Below, piece after piece: positions 1 through 4,997 of a stretch of 5,772 nucleotides of DNA. Made by a program: the position numbers and the translations under genes. This DNA comes from JBLYYQ01 sp048550035 (GTDB taxonomy: Bacteria; Nitrospinota_A; UBA7883; JBLYYQ01). The stretch spans positions 1 through 5,772 of the forward strand of contig JBLYYQ010000061.1 in NCBI GenBank assembly GCA_048550035.1, read 5' to 3'. Under the pieces are notes generated by a model that saw nothing but the letters and a program-made list of their open reading frames with translations, was not told the origin of the DNA and did no database searches. The first letter of the stretch is position 1. Every line of letters begins with the position of its first letter.

Positions 1-436
1 TATCTTTGTTGACCGAATCGTCTCGTTCAATGCCAAAAAGAGATACCCCTGCTCCTATATATGGAGCGATCGTATTGCCGATATTACCCTGAAACTGACC
101 ACCAAGTGAAAACTTGTATCCAGTCAGATCATAATCAATCTTTTCAATAGTGACACTGTCACCTAGATATGCATAGCTAACTACTAGGTTTATTGGCAGT
201 CCCTCTAGTTCGCTTGATTTACGAGTATAAGAGAAAGTAGCAGTAGCCGGTTCGTCTAGACGTTTGAAATCACCATCAACATCTAACCCAGCTTTACCAA
301 GTGTTAGTTTGAAAGTATTCATATGGTCGTTATAGCTTGACGAGTTAGATTTTGTCTCTGCAAAAGAGCTTGGAGCAGAGATTACTAGTAAGATTGTAAA
401 AATTACTACACTCTGTTTTAGTAACTCTCTTTTCAT
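1..436 (-). CDS. Outer-membrane beta-barrel protein, 3' end outside window
   Basis: The first 145 residues of a protein whose C-terminus lies beyond the left edge. The start is the ATG at 436-434. It gives a classical signal peptide: basic start (MKRELLK), hydrophobic core at about residues 9-21, and a probable signal peptidase I site after SSFA (residue 26). The mature part has alternating polar/hydrophobic strands separated by short polar turns (for example FKLTLG near 42, TATFSYTR near 65, INLVVSYAYLG near 82). At 125-135 it has PYIGAGVSLFG, the kind of strand common in small outer-membrane barrels of the OmpA/OmpW-like porin fold. From this I infer an outer-membrane barrel; the exact family and any ligand are unknown. 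It is transcribed divergently from the synthase gene at 609 with its own promoter. The SD is weak (GGCGGG a few bases before the ATG). Confidence 0.72.
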   Translation of the reverse strand, partial: MKRELLKQSVVIFTILLVISAPSSFAETKSNSSSYNDHMNTFKLTLGKAGLDVDGDFKRLDEPATATFSYTRKSSELEGLPINLVVSYAYLGDSVTIEKIDYDLTGYKFSLGGQFQGNIGNTIAPYIGAGVSLFGIERDDSVNKD

Positions 437-457
437 AACCCGCCTATGCTTTTTTAC

Positions 458-485
458 ATTATACCATCTTTATATCCAAACTGAA
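458..485 (-). promoter_or_regulatory. Sigma70-type promoter of the beta-barrel gene
   Basis: On the minus strand a perfect TATAAT (463-458) lies about 20 bases upstream of the ATG at 436. A weak -35 candidate, TTCAGT (485-480), has a 16-base spacer. The perfect -10 box in the right place is the main support; the -35 matches consensus at only three positions. Confidence 0.5.
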
Positions 486-523
486 GTATGAAAATTTAAG
501 ATATCGCTTTTTCTTGATCACTA

Positions 524-553
524 TTGCAATACTAGAGTTAAATAATGTAGGAT
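524..553 (+). promoter_or_regulatory. Possible promoter of the synthase/lipoprotein pair
   Basis: TTGCAA (524-529) and TAGGAT (548-553) with an 18-base spacer are the best -35/-10 pair I see before the synthase gene. Each matches consensus at four of six positions. An alternative pair is TTGATC (514-519) and TTAAAT (538-543). The region is AT-rich, so chance matches are easy; a promoter is expected here because the neighbouring gene diverges. Confidence 0.3.
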
Positions 554-595
554 TATCTCTCATATTCATTTTAATTAAATTAACACTTTTAGAAG

Positions 596-602
596 AAGGG
601 AG
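596..602 (+). promoter_or_regulatory. Ribosome binding site of the synthase gene
   Basis: AAGGGAG ends six bases before the ATG at 609. It is the clearest SD in the window and fixes that start codon. Confidence 0.75.
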
Positions 603-608
603 CGGCAG

Positions 609-1682
609 ATGATTCATTCTAAAATAGATACAGATGCCATTGGGAAGGGGATCTTTGTTGATCAACTAATCGATGATTATTTTAATGCCTACAATTCAGC
701 AAGATTGCAAGAATCCTGTAAGCTCTTAAACGAAAAAATCTTGGTCAAAGAGAATAATTTTCTTGGCGTTGCACTTTCTGGGGCGATTACCCCGACCGGC
801 TTAGGTAAATCAGCGTTAGTTAGCTGGATTCATAATGGTTGGATTGATTATTTGGTTGCAACAGGTGCTAATCTCTACCATGACCTCCATTATGGATTAA
901 ATCTTGATTTACATAAATCGACACCATTTGCTGATGATAATATGCTAAAGGATCAAAATTATGTGAGGATTTATGACATCGTATTTAAAGATACTGTTTT
1001 ACTAGATTCAGACAAAAAACTAGCTCAAATATTGCAGCGACCTGAGTTTCAAAAGAGGATGGGGAGTGCAGAGCTACATTATAAAATCGGGAAGATCGTT
1101 GCAAAGATAGAGTCTGAAAAAGGGACAGAAGGTGCTACTATTTTGGCAGCTTGCTATCAACAGGGGGTTCCTATCTTTACATCATCACCTGGCGATTCAA
1201 CCATCGGTCTTGCTCTTGCGTCATTAGCACTACGAGGTCAAACAGCGCAAATAGATCCTACCATAGATGTCAATGAGTCATCTGCGATTGCATTGCATGC
1301 GAAGCAAACAGGTAAAAGTGCGGTTCTGATTTTTGGCGGCGGCAGTCCTAAAAACTTTATTTTACAGACCTTCCCTCACCTAAGTGAGATATTAGGGATT
1401 GAGGTTGAAGGACATGATTACTTCATACAAATGACAGACGCAAGACCTGATACAGGTGGATTATCAGGTGCAACACCGCAAGAAGCGCTGACATGGGGGA
1501 AAGTTGATCCTGATGGAATCCCCAACTCTATTGTTGCTTATATTGATACTACCATTGGGTTGCCACTAATAACTAGTTATCTCCTAAATAGATGTCAGAA
1601 GCGATCAGGTAAAAGACTTTATGACAAACGAACTCAACTCATTGAACAATTAAAAAAGGAACATCAGAAAAACTATGAATAA
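609..1682 (+). CDS. Deoxyhypusine synthase-like protein (probable polyamine synthase)
   Basis: A 357-residue cytosolic enzyme of the deoxyhypusine synthase family, close to the usual length of bacterial members. Family landmarks visible are LSGAITPTGLGK (56-67), TGANLYHDLHYG (85-96), SSPGDSTIG (192-200) in the NAD-binding part, GGGSPKNF (243-250), and DTGGLSGATPQEALTWGK (281-298), which corresponds to the eukaryotic SGARPDEAVSWGK segment. Lys248 aligns with the lysine (Lys329 of the human enzyme) that forms the covalent aminobutyl-imine intermediate, so the protein looks catalytically intact. Eukaryotic and archaeal members transfer the aminobutyl group of spermidine to eIF5A. Bacteria lack eIF5A, and bacterial homologues have been linked to homospermidine-type polyamine synthesis (some called speY). 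I therefore infer an NAD-dependent aminobutyl transferase acting on a small amine; the acceptor cannot be read from sequence. It has a strong SD at 596-602, and its last codons overlap the lipoprotein gene by 8 bases. Confidence 0.9.
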   Translation: MIHSKIDTDAIGKGIFVDQLIDDYFNAYNSARLQESCKLLNEKILVKENNFLGVALSGAITPTGLGKSALVSWIHNGWIDYLVATGANLYHDLHYGLNLDLHKSTPFADDNMLKDQNYVRIYDIVFKDTVLLDSDKKLAQILQRPEFQKRMGSAELHYKIGKIVAKIESEKGTEGATILAACYQQGVPIFTSSPGDSTIGLALASLALRGQTAQIDPTIDVNESSAIALHAKQTGKSAVLIFGGGSPKNFILQTFPHLSEILGIEVEGHDYFIQMTDARPDTGGLSGATPQEALTWGKVDPDGIPNSIVAYIDTTIGLPLITSYLLNRCQKRSGKRLYDKRTQLIEQLKKEHQKNYE

Positions 1683-2280
1683 GATTACTATATTAACTAT
1701 TATTGCTGTTACATCGATACTTGTTGGTTGTCAAAATCAACTTTGGGATGATTATGACGAAAAAGATAGACCCAAAGTGCAAGCTAGACCAGATAGCGCA
1801 CCTGAGACACCTAAGGTAGTTAACGAACTAGTTGAGGAAAGCTTTCGAACAGTTGAGTATGATAATACTCCTATGGAATCGAGCTCAAAACCGGCTCAGC
1901 CTACTAACTCTACAAACGATAAAGAGCTTGATCTTCTCTTTACTGGAACTATTAACCTTGCGAAGGGGGCAAATTTTGATAAGTCCAAGAAGTGGGTTAT
2001 CTTTGTGGTTGCAAAAGATCCTAAAGCTAAAAACAGCCTAGCTGCAATCAAAATTGATAATCCTACCTTTCCTCTTAACTATGCAATCAAAAAAGAAAAT
2101 CTTATGGGAATCTCTTCAGTTGACCAATCCATGAAATTTATTATAGAAGCAAGATTAGATTCCGATGGTGATGCTATCTCTAAAGATAAAAAAATTGACC
2201 TATTTGGACAATTTGAAAAAGAGGTTATGGCAGGTGAGAGCGCGATCAATATCCTTCTTGGACCGATGAATCCAAAGTAA
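1675..2280 (+). CDS. Lipoprotein with a CcmI/CycH-like C-terminal domain
   Basis: A 201-residue lipoprotein. Residues 1-18 form a type II signal peptide and SILVGC puts the lipidated cysteine at 19. The next residue is Gln, not Asp, which suggests outer-membrane sorting. Residues 20-85 are a polar, Pro/Glu/Ser-rich linker. Residues 88-196 look like the Ig-like C-terminal domain of the cytochrome c biogenesis factor CcmI (CycH): LFTGTINLAKG, then WVIFVVAKDP (107-116), SLAAIKI, FPLNYAI (132-138), a Met-containing stretch, MKFIIEARLDSDGDAI (153-168), a DLFGQF strand and INILL. In CcmI this domain follows a TPR region and takes part in handling apocytochrome c; here the TPR region and membrane helices are missing. 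The family assignment is my pattern reading, not a search. Its SD is poor (AAGGA 14 bases upstream), so translation is probably coupled to the overlapping synthase. A functional link with the polyamine enzyme is inferred from position only. Confidence 0.75.
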   Translation: MNKITILTIIAVTSILVGCQNQLWDDYDEKDRPKVQARPDSAPETPKVVNELVEESFRTVEYDNTPMESSSKPAQPTNSTNDKELDLLFTGTINLAKGANFDKSKKWVIFVVAKDPKAKNSLAAIKIDNPTFPLNYAIKKENLMGISSVDQSMKFIIEARLDSDGDAISKDKKIDLFGQFEKEVMAGESAINILLGPMNPK

Positions 2281-2309
2281 TAATAAACTTATTACTTTGA
2301 AGGAGTAAT
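2273..2309 (+). repeat. Inverted repeat over the lipoprotein stop codon, with a competing hairpin
   Basis: CAAAGTAATAA (2273-2283) and TTATTACTTTG (2289-2299) are perfect 11-base complements around a 5-base loop, and the left arm includes the stop codon. Part of the right arm (ATTACT, 2291-2296) can instead pair with AGTAAT at 2304-2309. No T-run follows either stem, so it is not a typical intrinsic terminator. It may mark or protect the 3' end of the transcript, or be chance in AT-rich DNA. Confidence 0.5.
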
Positions 2310-2371
2310 GACTCTATTTAGTTAAGCTTTAAAATAAATATTATTCTCTTTAGTTTTGTCGGAAATTTTAT

Positions 2372-2377
2372 TACAAT
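2372..2377 (+). promoter_or_regulatory. Possible -10 box for the response regulator gene
   Basis: TACAAT matches TATAAT at five of six positions and would start transcription near 2384, upstream of the SD at 2393. The -35 region (TTTAGT at 2349-2354, 17-base spacer) is poor. A second AT box, TATAAA at 2383-2388, also exists but would start transcription at about the SD. Confidence 0.25.
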
Positions 2378-2392
2378 AGAGCTATAAAATAT

Positions 2393-2396
2393 GGAG
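2393..2396 (+). promoter_or_regulatory. Ribosome binding site deciding the response regulator start
   Basis: GGAG lies six bases before the ATG at 2403. An in-frame ATG at 2391 overlaps this SD and has no convincing SD of its own, so 2403 is the better start. Confidence 0.6.
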
Positions 2397-2402
2397 TTTG
2401 CT

Positions 2403-2774
2403 ATGAAAGCAAAAAAACGATTACTGCTCGTTGATGATGATGAAGCTCACCTGCTCTGGGCATCCGAAGTACTAGAAGAGAATGGGTTTGAGATAATTAG
2501 TAGTAAATCTTCAAAAGAAGCTTTGGAGCTTATCAAAAAAGAGAGAATTGATTTAATCATTTCAGACCTAGTTATGCCAGAAATGGGTGGGATTGAATTT
2601 GTTAAGAAGATTGCTGATATCAAAGCAGACCAACGAGTAATTATTATGACAGGTCATGGCGATATCGACAGCTACATTGAATCACGATACAATCTTGGGG
2701 CATTAGAGTATATTGGGAAACCTATTAAAATTGAGGAGTTTCTCAAGGTCATTAATGAGGTAATCGCTAACTAA
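2403..2774 (+). CDS. Single-domain (CheY-like) response regulator
   Basis: A 123-residue receiver domain with nothing after it. It has the acidic cluster DDD at 11-13 (Mg2+ binding), the phospho-acceptor Asp55 in LIISDLVMPEMGG, Thr83 in IIMTGHGD, and Lys106 in YIGKPI. All catalytic positions are present, so it should be phosphorylated by a histidine kinase and act by protein-protein contact rather than DNA binding. No kinase or chemotaxis gene is visible in the window. The TGHGD and GKPI variants are typical of receivers in general, including those of NtrC-like or hybrid-kinase systems, so CheY-like describes the architecture and does not prove a motility role. A longer form starting at 2391 (127 residues) is possible but less likely. 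The next gene begins 44 bases downstream on the same strand, so the two are probably co-transcribed. Confidence 0.9.
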   Translation: MKAKKRLLLVDDDEAHLLWASEVLEENGFEIISSKSSKEALELIKKERIDLIISDLVMPEMGGIEFVKKIADIKADQRVIIMTGHGDIDSYIESRYNLGALEYIGKPIKIEEFLKVINEVIAN

Positions 2775-2818
2775 GCTTGGATAAGAATTAATTACGAGGC
2801 TACTCTAATATAGATATA

Positions 2819-3232
2819 GTGGACAACAATCAGCTATTAGAAAAACTATCAACTGAATTGATCTTACGAGAGAAATATATCGATCATTCACTCATCTTAA
2901 TTACCAATCTTGAAAATGGTATCCTAGATGATCTTGACAATCAGTTTAAGATACGAAGCGATTTGGTAAAGTCATTTAGCCCATTTGATCAGTTCAATAA
3001 ACTGTTAAACAGATCTGATCCATCGACAAAAGTAATGCTTCAGGAGATTATAGATAGCGGTGAGAAAATTACTCAGTTAAACCAGAAGATAGAATCACTA
3101 TTGAACTCAAAAAAAGAGCTGCTTGCCAAAGAAAAAGAGGGTATTACCGAAACAAAAAATCGTATCAATCAGTTTAGTAAGTATCAATCAACCAAACCTA
3201 CCATCTCTAAATATATAAATAAACGAGCTTAA
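2819..3232 (+). CDS. Small coiled-coil protein, possibly FliT/FlgN-like chaperone
   Basis: A 137-residue, charged, almost entirely helical protein with no signal peptide and no Trp or Cys. Residues 1-55 form a helix ending in DDLDNQFKIRSDLVKSF, which recalls the glutamate/arginine-rich helix of FliT and FlgN type chaperones. Residues 73-120 form a long heptad-like helix (EKITQLNQKIESLLNSKKEL), followed by a basic tail (SKYINKRA). That shape fits flagellar secretion chaperones of the FliT/FlgN class, which bind filament-cap or hook-associated proteins, but the resemblance is to overall pattern and I see no diagnostic motif. The start is GTG: the frame is closed by a TAA at 2789-2791 and no ATG or TTG lies between that stop and the GTG. 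The only SD-like sequence (GAGG, 2796-2799) is 19 bases away, too far for normal use. It follows the response regulator at short distance, so a phospho-signalling partner role is also possible. Confidence 0.6.
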   Translation: MDNNQLLEKLSTELILREKYIDHSLILITNLENGILDDLDNQFKIRSDLVKSFSPFDQFNKLLNRSDPSTKVMLQEIIDSGEKITQLNQKIESLLNSKKELLAKEKEGITETKNRINQFSKYQSTKPTISKYINKRA

Positions 3233-3249
3233 TATTTGGCTAGTTTTTC

Positions 3250-3255
3250 TATAAT
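3250..3255 (+). promoter_or_regulatory. TATAAT box before the small ORF and trpE
   Basis: A perfect TATAAT lies 18 bases after the stop of the coiled-coil gene. Transcription from it would start near 3262, just before the hairpin at 3271-3286. No good -35 is present at 16-18 bases, so this is a candidate only. Confidence 0.4.
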
Positions 3256-3270
3256 GCAAGAAGTAGCCTT

Positions 3271-3286
3271 TCACCTATTTAGGTGA
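3271..3286 (+). promoter_or_regulatory. Hairpin covering the SD of the small ORF
   Basis: TCACCT (3271-3276) and AGGTGA (3281-3286) are perfect complements around a 4-base loop. The right arm is itself a good match to the 16S rRNA anti-SD (part of GGAGGTGAT) and sits correctly before the ATG at 3289. When folded it would hide the ribosome binding site. No T-run follows, so it is not a terminator. Confidence 0.45.
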
Positions 3287-3288
3287 GC

Positions 3289-3414
3289 ATGCTTTTAGTT
3301 CATTTCAAAGATCAGGATGTAATGCAAAAAAATCACTATTCGGAAAATTTTAACATTACTGTTGAAAGTTGGGATAATCTAATTAGAGTAGATGCTTCAG
3401 ATAATAGTTTATAA
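3289..3414 (+). CDS. Small ORF, 41 residues, upstream of trpE
   Basis: An open frame of 41 codons (ATG to TAA) with a well-placed SD (AGGTGAG, 3281-3287) inside a hairpin. A second in-frame ATG at 3322, preceded by AGGAT, would give 30 residues. The product begins MLLVHFKDQDV and ends VDASDNSL. It is polar, has one Trp (residue 28) and no membrane segment or signal peptide, and I do not recognise it. It is not a classical trp attenuator leader because there is no run of Trp codons and no terminator hairpin after it. It could be a real microprotein, a regulatory leader, or the remnant of a lost gene. A TATAAT for trpE overlaps its end. Confidence 0.35.
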   Translation: MLLVHFKDQDVMQKNHYSENFNITVESWDNLIRVDASDNSL

Positions 3415-3415
3415 T
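3410..3415 (+). promoter_or_regulatory. Possible -10 box of trpE
   Basis: A second perfect TATAAT, 45 bases before the trpE ATG, overlapping the stop codon of the small ORF. It would give a leader of about 40 bases. No matching -35 is visible, so support is position and -10 sequence only. Confidence 0.3.
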
Positions 3416-3460
3416 GAGAATGATTTTAGCTAATTGTAAATAACAGGTTATAGAAAATTT

Positions 3461-4948
3461 ATGTACTCACTTACAAAAGAAGAATTTATTAATCTATCTA
3501 ACGATTATAACCTAATACCGATCTACAAAGAGATTATTGCTGATCTAGAAACGCCAGTTAGTGCGTTTGCAAAAATTGATGGAGATGGTTCTTATAGTTT
3601 TCTACTTGAGTCAGTAACAGGTGGCGATACATGGGGTCGATATACTATTTTAGGCTCCAATCCGTCATTAATATATAAATATAAAAACAACATTGTAACC
3701 ATTGTCGAAAATGGTGTCACTAAAACTCACAGAACATCAGCTGATCCGTTAGATGAACTCAAAGTGATAATGTCGACACGCAAGCTTGCCAAAATTGATG
3801 GACTTCCAAGATTCATAGGTGGTGCGGTCGGATTTTTGGCGTATGATGCAATAAGATATTTTGAGGAGCTAGACGATGATCTAGATGATAACCTTGATAC
3901 TCCAGATGCACTTTACATTATCACCGACAGTATCATCATCTTTGACAATTTCACCAATAAAATAAAGATCGTCAACTGTCAATTTACTGAGAGTAAAACT
4001 CCAAGCGATGCATATGATGAAGCGATCGAAAAAATTGAGCAATTACTGTCCAAATTAAGTTCACCTATAATAACAGAGCCTATAAAGCCAAAAAATTATA
4101 TAAAACCAGATCATGAATTCTTAACATCAAAAGAAAATTTCTTAGCGAATGTTGAGCGAGCCAAAGAGTATATCCGAGCAGGTGATATATTTCAGGTTGT
4201 ACTCTCACAGCGTGCCAAGATTAATATTAGTAGCAGCCCATTTACAATCTATCGTGCATTACGATTGATTAATCCATCACCTTACATGTACTATCTAAAC
4301 TTTGGCAATCTGCAGATTGTTGGAGCATCACCTGAGACACTTGTGAGGTTAGAAGGTAGGCAGATCACCGCAAGACCAATCGCAGGAACTAGAGCGCGTG
4401 GGCGAAATGATGTAGAAGATCAACATCTCACAACTGAGCTATTAGCCGATGAAAAAGAGGCGGCTGAACATGTTATGCTTGTCGATTTAGGGCGAAATGA
4501 TGTAGGGAGAGTGGCTAAAGCTGGCTCGGTAGAAGTCAATAAGTTTAGGTTTGTTGAATACTATTCTCATGTGATGCATATTGTCTCTAATATACAAGGG
4601 ACAATCCACGATAAATTTGATGCTTTTGATCTGCTCAAGGTATGCTTTCCTGTTGGAACATTAACAGGTGCGCCAAAAATTCGAGCGATGGAGATTATTG
4701 ATGAGCTTGAAACCTTCCGGCGTGGATTATATGGTGGCACCGTTGGATATTTCTCATTCTCAGGTGGGCTTGATAGTGCTGTTGCTATTAGAACTCTACA
4801 GATCAAAGATGGGGTTGCTATGTTACAAGCTGGAGCTGGTATCGTTGCCGACTCAATACCAGCAAATGAATTACAAGAATCTGTAAATAAAGCTAACGCA
4901 CTTATGAAAGCTATTGAGCTTGCTGAAAATCAGTTAATATTTTCCTAA
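3461..4948 (+). CDS. trpE: Anthranilate synthase component I
   Basis: Catalyses the first committed step of tryptophan synthesis, chorismate plus ammonia (supplied by the TrpG glutaminase from glutamine) to anthranilate, in the cytosol. The 495-residue length is normal for a stand-alone TrpE. The N-terminal domain carries NLIPIYKEIIADLETPVSAF (17-36) and LLES (48-51), part of the tryptophan feedback site, so the enzyme is probably feedback-inhibited. The chorismate-binding domain has GDIFQVVLSQR (241-251), NPSPYMYYL (271-279), ITARPIAGTR (302-311), HVMLVDLGRND (337-347), PVGTLTGAPK (397-406) and LQAGAGIVADS (455-465), all intact. PIAGTR and NPSPYMYYL favour TrpE over the p-aminobenzoate enzyme PabB. 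The SD is weak (AGG 13 bases upstream). trpG does not follow; the next gene is convergent, so the rest of the pathway is elsewhere. Confidence 0.96.
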   Translation: MYSLTKEEFINLSNDYNLIPIYKEIIADLETPVSAFAKIDGDGSYSFLLESVTGGDTWGRYTILGSNPSLIYKYKNNIVTIVENGVTKTHRTSADPLDELKVIMSTRKLAKIDGLPRFIGGAVGFLAYDAIRYFEELDDDLDDNLDTPDALYIITDSIIIFDNFTNKIKIVNCQFTESKTPSDAYDEAIEKIEQLLSKLSSPIITEPIKPKNYIKPDHEFLTSKENFLANVERAKEYIRAGDIFQVVLSQRAKINISSSPFTIYRALRLINPSPYMYYLNFGNLQIVGASPETLVRLEGRQITARPIAGTRARGRNDVEDQHLTTELLADEKEAAEHVMLVDLGRNDVGRVAKAGSVEVNKFRFVEYYSHVMHIVSNIQGTIHDKFDAFDLLKVCFPVGTLTGAPKIRAMEIIDELETFRRGLYGGTVGYFSFSGGLDSAVAIRTLQIKDGVAMLQAGAGIVADSIPANELQESVNKANALMKAIELAENQLIFS

Positions 4949-4974
4949 TCAAGCAGCGATCATAATCTTTAAGA

Positions 4975-4996
4975 TTGCCAACTTCAATACTGGCAA
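4975..4996. terminator. Weak inverted repeat between convergent genes
   Basis: TTGCCA (4975-4980) and TGGCAA (4991-4996) are perfect complements around a 10-base loop, in the 49-base gap between the trpE stop and the stop of the convergent gene. The position suits a bidirectional terminator, but the stem is only six pairs and there is no clear T-run on either side. Confidence 0.3.
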
Positions 4997-4997
4997 G

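Noticed and set aside
570..579. Palindrome TTTAATTAAA as an operator
   Set aside because: Low-complexity AT sequence; palindromes of this kind are expected by chance here.
459..665. 68-residue minus-strand ORF across the divergent promoter region
   Set aside because: It overlaps the synthase start and both promoters, has no SD, and its translation looks like antisense of non-coding AT-rich DNA.
1832..2041. 69-residue plus-strand ORF inside the lipoprotein gene
   Set aside because: A frame-shifted shadow of a well-supported gene, with no SD and no plausible domain.
3233..3250. Intrinsic terminator after the coiled-coil gene, using the T-run at 3243-3248
   Set aside because: No convincing GC-containing stem precedes the T-run.
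3289..3414. Classical trp attenuator leader peptide
   Set aside because: Only one Trp codon, and no terminator/antiterminator stems with a T-run before trpE.
4567..4886. Short ORFs on both strands inside trpE
   Set aside because: They lie over the most conserved TrpE motifs, whose codons dictate the other frames.
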